Below the pieces are notes generated by a model that had not been told where the DNA came from, made no database searches, and worked only from the letters and a program-made list of their open reading frames with translations. A stretch of 64,000 nucleotides of DNA from Tenebrio molitor (taxonomy: Eukaryota > Arthropoda > Insecta > Coleoptera > Tenebrionidae): contig NC_091051.1 of assembly GCF_963966145.1 (NCBI RefSeq), positions 1,798,001 to 1,862,000 on the forward strand, written 5' to 3'. Positions 1 to 11,950 of this stretch are shown here, piece by piece (within the stretch, counting starts at the first letter, position 1; each line of letters starts with the position of its first letter). The position numbers and the translations under genes were made by a program.

Positions 1-154
1 AATTGAAAATTTTCCGGCCCGAGCGGCCGTCTATGACAGGTGTGGGCATTAATCGCGACGACCCCATCCCGGATGTAAACCCCAACGTCTATCTTAGAGG
101 TTTGCGCGTGTTCCCCATTTATCAGCAGCCCACCAACTCTGAATAGGTACTTAC

Positions 155-3100
155 AGGAGCCGAACTTGAGCGGGCAGCGCTGGATGTCCATGGGGAAGTC
201 CTCCAGGTTCATGGGGCAGCCGGCCTTGATCGTCAGCCTGCAAGTGAACCACGCAAGAGTGTGCGAATCAATTAATCTCGCGTTATTGTGCGCAAATCTG
301 GTTTAAACTTCGCCCGAGACAAACTGCTTGCTCGCGATTTTCCTAATTGACGTAATCACTTGCACAACTCTGTTACGATTTGTTTCGCGAAATATTGCCC
401 AATTTAATTAGAGTGACGGGAGTTCGCCAGTCACATTTTTCGCCGAAGCACTTACCGCCGAAGTTTCCACTCGCGAGAGGTGAATAAAGAGGGATTCGAG
501 TTACGTTTGGATCGTTCGCAGTTTAGCGACGCTCGACAAATTCGATTGCAATTGACGCCCGGATTCCGCGAAACTGTACCCGGTGTTGCCGCTCCGGGAG
601 CAATTAGTCGGAGTGTCTGAAGATACAGCTCTTCCAAACGACGACTCGGACGTGATTAATTAACGAAGATGGGTCGTCGCGGGGGCTGTTTTGGTCCGGC
701 AGGACGATCTGTGCCGCTCCGCTGAAAAATCACTCTTAACAAAAGAAAATAAGAAGCGCAGTGGGCAAACTTCCAGACGGATATTGTTACAGTTGCCTAG
801 AAGGTCGAAACGCATCGTGAGCGTTCTCGCTGACGATTCCGTCTAATTGGATGTCCATTTTAAGCACCTCTTATTATTTTTACTCCGTAATAGCGGGATT
901 ACGTGTTTTTCAACCTGACTGGCCTCGAGAGGGTCGTTTGTCGGATGAAATGTTGCAGTTGTCGATCGAGACGTGAAAGTTGGCGCAACAAAATTTTTAT
1001 GCGTGGGAATTTGCATTAAAGGGGACGGAGTGATTTGGGGCAGCGATCAGGAAGCGCTAATTCGCACGCGAGGCCGGATCGCGCCCCCTGAAATGACACA
1101 ATGAAGGTCGCGCCGTCATTCCAAGTTCTAAAAGAAAATTGCAGTTTTTACGTGAATTAGAGGTTTGGAAAAAATAAGAGAAAGTTGGCGATTATAAGGC
1201 AGGAGGATAGAAATAACAGACCGAGTCGGCAAGTATTGAATTAGATGGAAGTAGGGAAAAAAATGTTGTCTGAGAAATTACAAATGAATACATAATGAAA
1301 GCGACAAGATAAAAATTTGACAAAAAGTTAAACTGTGTTGTTCAAATAGTGAATAGAATGTTACCGTTTATTTTGGCATGAATATTGATTTAAAATTATT
1401 ATAGATTGTCGGCCATTTTCTAAACTGTCAGCCTGTCAGCTGTCGACACCTTGGAAATTTGACAACGTCACGATCTGAGACCAGACGTGCGAGAATATTT
1501 TCTGTTTCTCTTCTGTCGGATTCGTTTATGTAATTTATTTTTTGTTTTGCAAATATTGCGTTGCTTCGAAAAAGTTCATTTTTTTGGATACATTTTTTCA
1601 AACACCTCCTACAATTTGACGTCCTCAACATGCAATGTTGCCACATCGACAATGTAAATGTCAACTATTATATATAGGCTCTGCCATTTCTATTGAAACA
1701 CCACCTGTTGGATTTTTTCTAAAATTTAGCAATGTGTAACAGGTTCGGTTGGTTGTAAAACGGCTTTTAGTGAGAAATTTGAAATTTTGACATTTTCTAG
1801 TTCCTAAAACGTCAAAGCAAATCACTGTCAAAATAAGTATGATAAATTGATAAATCAATGATCTAACTACACATTTAGCAATTATTTATCTCGTCGACGC
1901 ATCGTGCATTCTTAATATATATAATAATTTAATATAAATGTCAATAGAAATCTAAAAATTTTACGCCTGCGAGTCCTACCGCTACAAATGTGAGTGAGTG
2001 GTTTTTAGCGTGGTTATCTGTCGTGGTTAGTGTTCCTGCTGGAACGTGGAAGGTAAAACCCAAGGGAAACTCAAAGAATTTTAATCAATGAACAAGGAAA
2101 TTACAAAATCAAAGGACTGGCGCCAGGTTTGGAATCTTGAAGGATTTCGCCTCTCAGGTGTGATTGGATAATTCTGTAGGCGGTAATATCAGATACCTAT
2201 CTGGAAAAAAAAATTGGTATAATGGGGGTATCTAGGCAATGTGGGATAAGATTGTAAGGATAAAAAAAAATCAGGAGTTTGAGGAACTCATAATTGAATG
2301 AATTGGGGAAAAGTTTAAGTAAAAAAATAATTAATTTTGGTCTATTTCAATGTACTTATATGTATTAAGTATTTTAATAAACTACACTTGCTGAAATGCT
2401 TTTTCTATTGAATATTTCTTATACTGAAACCACAGAGGATCGACGAAACTAACACGTAACCTCACTTTTCTGCTGTTAAAGTTAAATGAGTTATAATAAT
2501 TAATAACAAATAAAACTGCACTTAAAGTTTAGCTGAAGAGATGAAAATCAAAGTTACAATTAATTCCAATTTAGAACAATAATTTAAGGTGTCCCCTCAA
2601 GGCGCATGTGCCAAGTGGCGTGTGATAAAAAGTGCGGGATTTAATTTTGATGTTATACCTAAATGTTAGCATTGGTAGCAAATGTAAATACGTTCTAAGC
2701 TGAAGACGCTGACGCTTTTTAGAATGATAGAAAAACACCTTTTTTAACTTACGGAAAAGATTTCTGAAATTTCAACACAAATTTTTCGGACTGACCACAT
2801 TGGCTGACTTAAATGCAGTTTATCATATAATTAAATAAGAGTTCTCTTCATGTCAGCACGCATAAGGACTCGTTTTTTTTTCTATTTTGCTCTATTTTCG
2901 CGAAAAAACAATAAATTCTTGATAATTATTGGGTTATAATTGAATGAAAGACGCGTTGAGTCAAATATGACATGACATTCAACAAAAATCAAGATTGGCA
3001 ATAATAGTAAAAAAATTACTAAACATATTTGCAGCGTTGCCAAACTGTCAATCAACAGGTGGTGTTTCAATAGAAATGGCAAAGCCTATAGTTTATAGTT

Positions 3101-6100
3101 ATTTTACACCACGAGTTTCTGTAGACCACCAAAAATTGGACACATGGAAAAACCGTTAAAAATCACCCAAAATCAGCAAAATGATCTCAAGAGCACTCTA
3201 AAAAACTTACCTTGTTTTTAAATACTCCAACTGGCTTTTTATTTCTGAACCAAGCCATTTGGCGCATGCAAAAAAAATGAAAAACAACACCAAATGAAGG
3301 AGGGATGGTACCAGGATATTTGGCGGCTTACAGTTGGTTGCAAAAAAAACGGGAACTTTCAGAATAAAATTGATACATTTTTGCAATTTTTCCATAGTGT
3401 GAAACCTTCTTACGAGAGATAGGTTAGAATTAACGTCAAAATTTAATGACATTTTTGAAAATTACTTGATAGGTATTGTCAAGTAGACGATTAATTGACA
3501 AATCGACAAAACCAAATTTACATTAGGAAAATTTTCGTTTCCCGATTTTTTTGCAACCAACTGTGCAAAACAAGGCAGAATCCTAAAAATTTAGATGTCT
3601 TCCCAAAAGTAAACAACCGAAAAAGACATAAAATCCTTCAAAAATCATTAATTTTTATGCGCCCCAAAAATATTCAAAAATCTATAGACCACCAGAAATT
3701 GGGCACATGAGAAAACCGTTGAAAATCATCCAAAATCAAACATAATTACCTTAAAAGCACCCAAAAAAAAATCCGTTGTTTTTAGACATCCCAAAATAAG
3801 TTTTAATTTCTGGACCAGACCAATTGGCGCATGCAAAAATCATTTGAAAACGACCAAAAAAATGATAAACATATGAAACCACCGAAATAGTTATTCGTAC
3901 AACTAGTTAGTAGTTATGAAAGTCAAACTTTTTTTCACGAATTTGCAGATTCGTGTGAAAAAAAGAGACTTTCATAACGTGTTGTACACACTATTTTTTG
4001 CATATCGGTATAGGTACAGTCGCAAGCTATAAATTTTGATCGTCAAGGTCATTATTTGGTGCAATCGAAATTGCTCCATTGTAAAACAGTCGTAAATATT
4101 ATAAACTTTCATCATGTTGTGTGACATTAATTGTCATTTTTTCTCATTTTTTTGACACTTTGTTGACATGGCCATAATCAGGCTGGGAAAATTTTTAAAT
4201 TTGTGACAATCTAACCAAATTTTGAAATGTTATTGACGATCAAAATTTATTGCTCGCGACAGTAAGTTGAGAAATTTGGTCCAAAAGGATTTATAAAAAA
4301 TTACAAAAAAAAAAATAGGTATGCTTTGACAATCATTTCCAAGAAAATGGAATAAAATGATGCAAAAAGTACTACTTTCACTACTTTTAGAGAGTTTTTC
4401 TTTTTTTTTATCGCGGCGAGGGCACAACCCTTCAGTTTGTACATAATATTTAGATTAAAATCGCGTAAACCACTTTGGAAAGAAGAATTTCTCATGGAAC
4501 CATTTTCCAAATCTGACTATTGGAAAGCAGCCTGGCAAGACGTAGATATTTTCAATAAAAATCTAATTGAGGATCCTACAAAACAACTTCCGGGATTTGA
4601 CCTACCTAGGAAAATCTGGTGTAAATTAAATCGTTTTAGAACCGGGCATGGCAAATGCAATAATATGTTGTTTCACTGGAACATTCGTGAAAACCCTTCT
4701 TGTGAATGCGGTGCAGAAAAAGAAACCATCCAACACATTGTGGAAGAATGTCCCCTTACTAAATTCCAGCAAGGTTTCTCCAAACTACATCTACTTACCG
4801 AAGACGCCCTAAATTGGCTACAACAAATTAAAAACATATAATTTACCATAATTATTTTATGAATTTCGAATTTTAATTGTAATTTTCTTCATACGAATAT
4901 ATATATATTTAGTGTGAGAAACTTTTTTGTTGAAAGTATTCAGATTTGTATAGAGGTGTCCCAGAATGAACCAGCATAATTTTAACCACGAGTTACTGGC
5001 TTCATGTAGAACTCGGAAATAGTAGTTTATTTAACGAGTTCGTGTGTAAATTAGGCTTTTTTTGGCATGAGTGGGCCAGTTTAAAACGCGAGTGAAACGA
5101 GTGTTTTAAAGCCCCACGAGTGCCAAAAAAGGCCCAATTTATACAAGAACGAGTTGAATACAACGTTTTTTTGTTAGACGAGCCCTTTAAAGGCTCCAAA
5201 TCGCCTAAAATCTTTAAAATTAGCTTGACGTTTCGTTTTGACAAGTTGTCAGATTTATCAAAATTCGTTCACATAATATATTAGGAGAAAATTCTCAAAT
5301 TCTGACAGTGTCGAACAAAAAATGACATTTAATTTTCGAGGTACATTTTTTTTAATTGAATAATACTTGATAACGATGCATAAATGTCGGGTTTTTTTGA
5401 CGGTTGTAAAAAAAATATTGAAGCGTAAAATGTTTTGTAAAGGGAAAGACGAAGAGCGCAAATAAGAAGTGATAATGGGGAAGGAAAGTAGGAATGGAAA
5501 AGTGTGAAGGATAAGAACGTTGAACATGGAATAATACTGTTTTTAACAACTAATACATGAGAGCACCTGGATTTCACGAGGAGAAAAATAGTTATGATTT
5601 ATTTATTAATTTTTTTCGTGTGGAATTTCCCACCTCGATCCCGTCTAATAATTCCAGCGATCGTCTGAATCGGCGCTTAAAGCAGTCCGCCGTCTCTCAA
5701 AGTATCGTTGAAGCAATCGATCCCCGATTTGCGGAATAAAAATCGCGCCGGCCTAAAACGGCAATAAATTGTAAATTCTATGAAAGACGCTAACCGAAGC
5801 TGAAAAGCACTTGTCGCGAAATCTGCCCCGTCCGATAAGCCCCGAGCGGTACTCGTCTGAAAAGTGAAAAATTGCCGAACACGACGCAACTCACGATGGT
5901 ACTTTATCGGATTCATCTCACGTCCCATAAATCGTAAGATGGCGTCCGACGCAACATTCTCACCTACGCAATAAATCCCACTTACCGAAAATCCGCATTC
6001 GATTTTTCCCAAATTTCCCGACAACTAATTCAAACGTCGCCGCTCCGCGAACAACCGGCGGCAATTTATAGAAAACCGCAGCCTCGGCACACCGAAACGA

Positions 6101-7144
6101 TCCTAAATTTCATTAAAGTTATCTTCGTCCCATATTTTCGTTTATTTGAACGGCTGGAACAGACAATATTTGCCGTTTACGACGATAGTTATTCTGTTTA
6201 TTTTTCGAACTGCACGGATCAGCTAATCAAACGGAGTGAAAAAGTGGAGGCGCATCCGCCATTTTCCCAAAACCATTCCGGGCTCTAATTGCAACGTGCA
6301 GAGGCGTCGGTCTAAGGAGATCGAAGTGGAACGGCGGTTAATCGGGCCCCAATTAATATTAGTAAATTAACTCAATGGCACGTAATCTCCGATCCTTCAG
6401 CAAACTATGCAAATGTGAGAAGCTTTACCGTGGCACGGACGAGCTTAATTAAACTTTGTCTGAGAATGCAGCGATCGCGATTGATTCAGGGTGGGCCGAG
6501 GGCGGAGAAAAACTCACCTTGACGAATAGAGCACCCTCCCGTCCTGATACAATCTGACGAACTTGTTCGGGGTGGTGATCGTGTGCAAATACGACTGCTT
6601 TCCGTTGTAAAAATAAGTGTCCGGCTTCCAGATCCTGGCCAGCATGGAGATGCTGAGGGCGAGGGTGTCGTTGGTGTCCCCCGGGAAGGCCAACCTACGG
6701 TCGACCCAAGACTGCCGGAAGTAGCAGTCCATCGAATACGTCTAAATCAACAAGTCGATTAAAATCCGCATTAGAGTCGGAGGTAAAAAGGGTTGGCTGG
6801 GAGCCAAGACATGCAAACCGACAATCACAATCTGGATTTGCGCCCTTACCATGTCCACTTCCGAGATGGGGCCCATGCTGCGCACCATGATGTCCACCTC
6901 GACCACGGCGGGGGGCCCTACACACACTCCCCCCAATAAAACATTTTCGAATTTTTTATTTTATACCTCCGAAATCCGGTCTGACGCTGTTGTCGTACCC
7001 CCGGAGGAGATTGTCCAGGAGAGTCGAGATGTTCTGGTGATTGTTCATTTGCGGGGTCCTGGAGAATTGTTTGAGGGACACACCTGAACTGGTTTCAAAC
7101 TTGGTTAGCAACGAAACGGTCAGCCAAAGTTGAAACCGCTTCAT
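155..7144 (-). CDS. Cys-loop GABA/glycine-like ligand-gated chloride channel subunit (Grd/CG8916 type), 5' part
   Basis: This is the N-terminal extracellular part of a pentameric ligand-gated anion channel subunit; the remaining exons lie beyond the left edge. Four exons join in phase: 7144-6967, 6917-6850, 6741-6518 and 237-155. The start chosen is MKRFQLW, a short signal-peptide-like segment just after a possible 5'UTR splice acceptor; an in-frame Met exists 8 residues upstream. Seen motifs are [19 protein letters not shown], a WKPDTYF segment and the beginning of the Cys-loop, with two Cys separated by 13 residues ([19 protein letters not shown]). [10 protein letters not shown] and the NGKQSYLHT stretch recall the Grd and CG8916 clades more than Rdl or Lcch3, but I cannot separate those two. 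Transmembrane segments are not in the window. The last intron seen is about 6.3 kb. Confidence 0.88.
1676..3087. repeat. Pair of near-perfect 35 bp inverted repeats bounding about 1.4 kb
   Basis: Bases 1676-1710 and 3053-3087 are inverted copies of each other with a single mismatch; both outer ends run into a CTATAG-like or TATAG flank. The interior holds no ORF of transposase size. The layout fits a non-autonomous terminal-inverted-repeat element or two oppositely oriented element ends. A related pair with the same subterminal CAACAGGT-GTG pattern bounds 11,554-11,950. Confidence 0.6.
3117..3855. repeat. Diverged direct repeat, copies about 560 bp apart
   Basis: The block starting GTAGACCACCAAAAATTGG at about 3120-3285 recurs, diverged, at about 3680-3850, both ending in TTGGCGCATGCAAAAA. 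Between them the 3331-3360 stretch reappears inverted near 3530-3565 (TTGCAACCAACTG). This looks like nested or partly palindromic repeat DNA with no coding capacity. Confidence 0.5.
3895..4390. repeat. Interspersed repeat, interrupted by a miniature transposon
   Basis: Bases 3895-4016 and 4263-4390 together match an uninterrupted copy at about 59,753-59,995. The left half contains an imperfect inverted repeat (GTACAACTAGTTATGAAAG against CTTTCATAACGTGTTGTAC). The interruption is the element at 4017-4262. Confidence 0.65.
4017..4262. mobile_element. Tc1/mariner-type miniature transposon (246 bp), CAGTCGC family
   Basis: The element begins CAGTCGCAAGC and ends GCTCGCGACAG. Its long terminal inverted repeats cover the segment AAATTTTGATCGTCAA. 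It is flanked by TA on both sides (4015-4016 and 4263-4264). The related locus near 59,886 has the same flanks with a single TA and no insert, which fixes the boundaries. No transposase is encoded, so it must have been mobilised in trans. A second, 306 bp copy lies at 61,549-61,854. Confidence 0.8.
4437..4841 (+). pseudogene. 3' remnant of a non-LTR retrotransposon ORF2
   Basis: An ORF of about 134 residues carries the C-terminal signature of insect non-LTR elements: RTGHGKCNN, then a Cys/His cluster C-x-CG-x6-T-x2-HI-x4-CP. No reverse transcriptase or endonuclease domain remains, and the frame upstream is closed by a stop, so the copy is 5'-truncated. An AT-rich tail with TATATATATA follows to about 4,910. 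Likely Jockey- or I-like, not further resolved. Confidence 0.7.
5028..5325. repeat. Foldback repeat with downstream conserved arm
   Basis: Bases about 5028-5160 form a long imperfect hairpin: AACGAGTTCGTGTGTAAATT pairs with the complement of the segment ending near 5,155. The loop is itself palindromic (TTTAAAACGC...GTGTTTTAAA). The right arm and its continuation to about 5,325 recur in the same orientation at about 62,444-62,670. Confidence 0.6.
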
Positions 7145-8457
7145 CCTGTCGCTGGAACAAAGGATCACTTTTCAGGGGGATTTTTACCGACAGCTCCGGA
7201 AGGATCCGGAAGTTTTGTTCACGCTATTTAATTCCGTAAAAAGGGATTCGGGAAACGGACGAGACGTCAAAATGGAGCCAACAAACGATTTAATTAAAAG
7301 CGATGCAACAAAGCGACAAAAGCTGAAATTATTTTATAGGTTAGGTACGTCTGTGGATTGGAAAAAAGTGAAATTTATAGATTTTTAGATTTATTAAATA
7401 TAGATCTTCATCAGGAATATTCCCAAATTTTGATCTGAACTATATTATTTTGCTCAACTCTGTATACAATGTGTATGATTTTCATTTTTGTATGTTGGCG
7501 ACATTTTTAGCCTATTATTCAAGAATTATCGAATAAAGTTCAGTCAAAATAGGATCGATTGGTTTTGAGTAGGACATAATTTGCTTCAGTTTTAAAATAA
7601 AGTGTACGAGTCGAGCAGTTAAATTATTTTGGGCCATAACCTCACTTTGTGACACATAACCTCAAATTTCAAAATTGATGGGCTTTATTTTCTGGTTTGG
7701 TTAGGAAACGATTGGACGAGATGTTTGGAATTGAAAGTGAAATGTATTCTCTCGTGGCGCAAAATCCCGGTGTTCCTGTTAAACGTCAAAAGATGGTTCC
7801 TCCGGGAGCCGTGAAGGTGACGGAGTCCCCGAAGAGCCGGCGAAAAATGTGAGTAATCTGGCGGTTGCTCCGCAGTATTCGCGTCATGTTTAAGTTTTTA
7901 AAAGCGTCGTCAGCTAGCGGTTTAGGATTTAATCCGTTCGCGACAAACGGGATTTGCTTTGGGAGCGGATGTAAGAGGTGTGACGTAAATAAGCTCAGAA
8001 AGTGATTCGGCCCGAGGAAATCGCGTTTGCTGTCGACAAACGCACCGTTTTTCCGCTAAACGTCGGCAAATTGCGCGATTTTTCAAGTCGAAAGCCTTGA
8101 ACAAACAGCAGAGCGCGTCTTAACGAGTCGCGGTGATTAAAATCGTCGATTTTTCCGGCGTAATCGGAAATGTCAATTTAATCCGCATTCCGGGAAGACG
8201 GACGGCGAGGGAACGAGTGTCCGGGGAAGGCTTCGCAATTAGTGGCCAGTCTGGAACGGATCGACAAGGCATGGCATCGATATTCTCCTGACAACGAGAT
8301 TTGTTTATCAAAACGTCCAAATTTATTTCGGTGTCCGAAAAACCACCACATTCCAAATTGAAGAGTCACCGCTCCAGACCAGAGCAGTCAAAATTATCTT
8401 TATCAGTGATCCCTCGACCCTCGATGAATAATAGACAGGAGGCAAAAAACCCGACCG
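7145..8457. other. Divergent intergenic region between channel gene and H15 gene
   Basis: This 1.3 kb separates two divergently transcribed genes and should contain both promoters. At 7,628-7,672 there are two close copies of ATAACCTCA(CTTT), a short motif that recurs in the window. A likely 5'UTR splice acceptor of the channel gene lies next to 7,150. No further exon is recognised. Confidence 0.5.
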
Positions 8458-9401
8458 ATGCCACGCACAATGAAGAAACCCACACGCCCACCACGTTTTT
8501 TACCGGAGGTCATCCAGGCGATCTACGAGCTGAGGGAGAACGGCGGCTCCAACAGTAACAAGATCGTCAGCCACGTCAAGTCGGCCCTCAACAACACCAA
8601 CTCCCGTCCCCGTAACATCTCCACGCAAGTGCGCCGGGCCCTCAAGCACGCCGCCACCAACGGCATCGTCAAACAGCGAGCCGGCAAGTTTCGCATCAAC
8701 GCGGACGTCCTGGACCCGTACAGGGACTGCGCCGAGTGCCGTCGCAGGAAGAGGATGAGGCGTCGCAAGAAGCGCTACAGGAAACACCCGCTGTACCCGC
8801 CGGTGCGGAGCCGATCGCTCAGGAGCGACTCGGAGGGTCGGTACCACAGGCACAGACGCAGCGACAGCGAAAGCGACGACATCCCGGTGCGCGAGGTCAG
8901 GAGGCGCAGGAGGAAGGGTAGGAGGAAGCGCAGGGGAAGGACGCGGCCCATGGGGGGCGATCCTCTCGGAGCCGAAAGACCCGACAGGATTGACAACGAT
9001 TTGGCGAAAGGTCAACAAAATATTTTTTTGTAGCTTCATTTCTTTCCTCTTTGTAGTGCTTTGCAGTTCTTCCGTGTGTTCTTGGGACATTTTTCGTTTT
9101 TACTCCCACCGTTCCACATCACTACTCGCCTCCTCTCTTCCTCCATTTCTTTCAAGTATTGTCTCTTGCTTCTTCTTTTGTTTCATTTTCCTTTCTCTTT
9201 TCTCTTGTAAATGTCTTGTACCACCTTTTGACCGCTTATTGTTTGTTGTTCGTTTCCGTTGTAGATATTATCTACCCCGACGACCACAGGGAAGACGACG
9301 GGGGCGGCATGCACGACGACCGTCAGTGCGACAACCCCGAGTGTCTGTGCAACGTAAAGGAAGAAATCGAAGAGATGCAGCAATATGACCCGCCCATATA
9401 G
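8458..9401 (+). CDS. Linker-histone-like H15 (winged-helix) domain protein with Cys-containing C-terminal exon
   Basis: Two exons, 8458-9010 and 9265-9401, join at K/D in phase and give 229 residues. Residues about 10-78 resemble the globular H15 domain of histone H1 (FLPEVIQAIYEL, NSNKIVSHVKSALN, VRRALKHAATNGIV, GKFRINAD). A very basic Arg/Lys region follows, then Ser/Arg-Asp-rich sequence (RSRSLRSDSEG, RRSDSESDD). The second exon adds an acidic tail with CDNPECLCN. A nuclear DNA- or chromatin-binding role is inferred from the H15 fold and basic tail. It is not a canonical replication-dependent H1: it has an intron and an AATAAA signal (9454-9459). If the intron is retained the protein would end at 9,033 in QQNIFL. 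Confidence 0.85.
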
Positions 9402-11553
9402 CCGACTCTTGTAATGTCTTTGTGCTGGCCCTTGTACCTTCGGGTTTTTGCCAAATAAATCCCTCACTCCATAACAAACAATCCCGTTTCCTAATCGTTT
9501 TCAATATGAAGACGGATATTACGTGACCGGTCTATATTGTGTCCGGGGGCGGATTTCCCGCGCGAAAATTCCACAACTTTATTAAACAATTTTCGTAGAA
9601 AAGTACGAGTGAAGGTTGTCGCGTGGTGGCGCAAGATAGGTCCAAAGCCCTTCGCAAATTGCGTCCGAGAGCCGCCCTATCGGCCGGAATCGAGCCCTAA
9701 TCACCTAAATCATCCCTCGCGTCCTCGTCTCTATTTTTAATACATAAAACTTTTAATTAACCTTTTGTGATGGAAAGCAGCGTAATCAGATTTATAGTTG
9801 GAGTTTTCGATTGTCGGGGTTTATGTTTTTTAACTCTTCTTCCATTAGTTTAATTAACTGGCGCTTGTCCCAAATCGGATTTTAATTCGTCTCTTACAGA
9901 GGCGCGCTAATCGCCGCGACTGGATCGTAAAGACGTCGAGATGATCCAGATTCGGGATGATGAATAAATAACGACGCCAGGACGTCACTTAAAAATCGCT
10001 TTTCGCCACTTGCGAATATGTCGGGTGGTGGTCTAGCGAAAGTTTTTTTGCCGGAGCGAATATCCTGCGGTGGCGCTCGGATATTCCGCCGAGGATTTAT
10101 CCACCTAATAGTGTTGCGAGTAAATAACCGGCGCTCGGTAAGAATTTTAATGAGAGTTTCGAGAGGGAAATCGAAATGTGTTTGCACCTTCTTCTTGTTA
10201 ATCGAATGCAATTCGTATGCGCATGTAGAGCGAGGGGAGGATCAATCGTGAGGTACGGCCCTGCGAAGCGTTAAATGTCGAGATTAAACCAGTTTGCGAA
10301 ATAAAATAAAATTGATCGTGTCGCGAATAAAGAGTAATTATCGTTATGGAGCCGTCTTATTTATCTGAACGTGAACTCCTCCGCTTTGTGTTTCTCTTCG
10401 CTTCGCAAAAATGAAACTCTTTGAAGCGACCAAGTAGGACATCTTAGTTTCGCTCTTAACAAGTTCGCAGAGCAACCCCCCCTGGCGGAATTAATTGCGT
10501 GCGTGGGGATGCGAAACTTTGAAGTGGAAGAAAAAATGGTTTTGCGTTTTAATTAAATAATTAAAAGGCCGCGAATCCGATTAGCCGAAAGGTGGAGTCT
10601 TCGAGAGCCCCCCGACGTCTTATTAAAAAATTGCCAATCAATGAGGGACCTCCTCCACCTCGATCGTTTGGGGTCTTGATCACGCAACTTCCGGCGCTCG
10701 ACTCATTGACTCGGTTATAAAAAGTCGACGTTATAGTGTCGGCTGAAAATCTGCTATCGAACGTGGGAGAGTTAATTGGTTCGGTGGGATTTAAGGCCGG
10801 GCCCCCCATTAGATATGTCCGATGGAAGGCTTCATAAATTCTGAAATTAGCAATTCAAAGGATCGCGGTTAAACACATTCAACACGCGCCCGGAAATTGA
10901 AGTTGATGTAATTTTAAGAGAGTCCGGACAAGTTTCGATGATCGTGCGACCAACGTAATATATATGCGCATACGGATTGGATTTGATTAATGGAGAAGAG
11001 GCGAGCGCTGATTGAGTGGGACGAGGAAAAATCTCCACGATTCCAGGAAGGAATCGTAATGAATTGTATAATTTTTTAAAGGTTGTCAGGCGCATCCGCC
11101 ATTTTTTTAATGGCACAGATGGAGAATTGCGGTTGGCGTCATCCATTTCGACACATTTAGTGGGTTGGCACTCCCGAATAATTGCTACGCGTAGTCATTT
11201 GTCAAAGAGTCGTTGATTCGCTTTCTATAGTCTATTTATTTTTAAATCGGCTGTCAGTGTCAAAACTTTGTAAAAGACCAGACTGTGTTATCCTAAAACC
11301 TGTACTTTCCGACCAACTGTACCGAATCAGGGCCATTTTTTCACTCTCTCTGAACTACGAAGACACCTTCTCAAATTTTGTGCTTTAATTTTTCAACGCA
11401 AACGCAAATGACAGTTATGCGCAATGACAGCGCCGATGACCTTGCACGGCTCGACGTTGCCAACCTATATTGTGAAATGCACTTTCAAATGCTCATACCA
11501 ACTTGAGAACACTTTGACACAGCTGATTTAAAAACAAATGGACTGTAGGTTAA

Positions 11554-11950
11554 GAGTCTATAGTCTATTTTTTAGTCAAAGAACCACAACACCGCAATTT
11601 ACACTAAAAATAGAGCTGACAACATTGTACACTTTTGACATTAGGTTAAAGAGTCTCATCATATAAAAATTGAGGTTATTAGAGATATTAGTAGCGCAAC
11701 ATGTTAATATAGTTAATAACAAATAATAACAACTAATAAGAGTTTAATAAATGTCTTACTTTGCGAGGCATTTTTAATAACACGTTCAAATTTTAGCTGC
11801 GAATTTGCGTACTTTCAAGGACATTAAAAATGACAGACGTTGGCTGGTATAGCCAATAGATATCATTAAATTCCCTAAATTTAGTAAAATTTTATATTTA
11901 CAAACGTAAATCAACAGGTCGTGGTTCTTTGATTAAAAATAAACTATAGA
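11554..11950. mobile_element. MITE-like element with about 33 bp terminal inverted repeats
   Basis: The left end CTATAGTCTATTTTTTAGTC and the right end are inverted copies, both continuing into CAAAGAACCAC. The interior is AT-rich and non-coding. The subterminal AATCAACAGGT-GTG pattern is shared with the right arm at 3,053-3,087, which suggests one family. A partial CTATAGTCTATTTATTTTTAA also occurs near 11,226. The target-site duplication is unclear. Confidence 0.55.

Larger units (their letters stand above)
238..6517 (-). other. Large intron of the chloride channel gene, repeat-rich
   Basis: No coding exon of the host gene is visible here. The stretch 1,676-5,325 is a patchwork of interspersed repeats (inverted repeats, a miniature transposon, a retrotransposon remnant and a foldback), annotated separately. 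About 5,540-6,500 is less repetitive and richer in CpG; one copy of the YY1/Pho-like motif sits at 6,248-6,265. From about 240 to 1,400 I see nothing recognisable. Confidence 0.7.

Noticed and set aside
8500..9090. 196-codon open frame antisense to the H15 gene
   Set aside because: It is the GC-rich shadow of the Arg/Lys-rich coding exon; low-complexity Pro/Ala composition and no domain.
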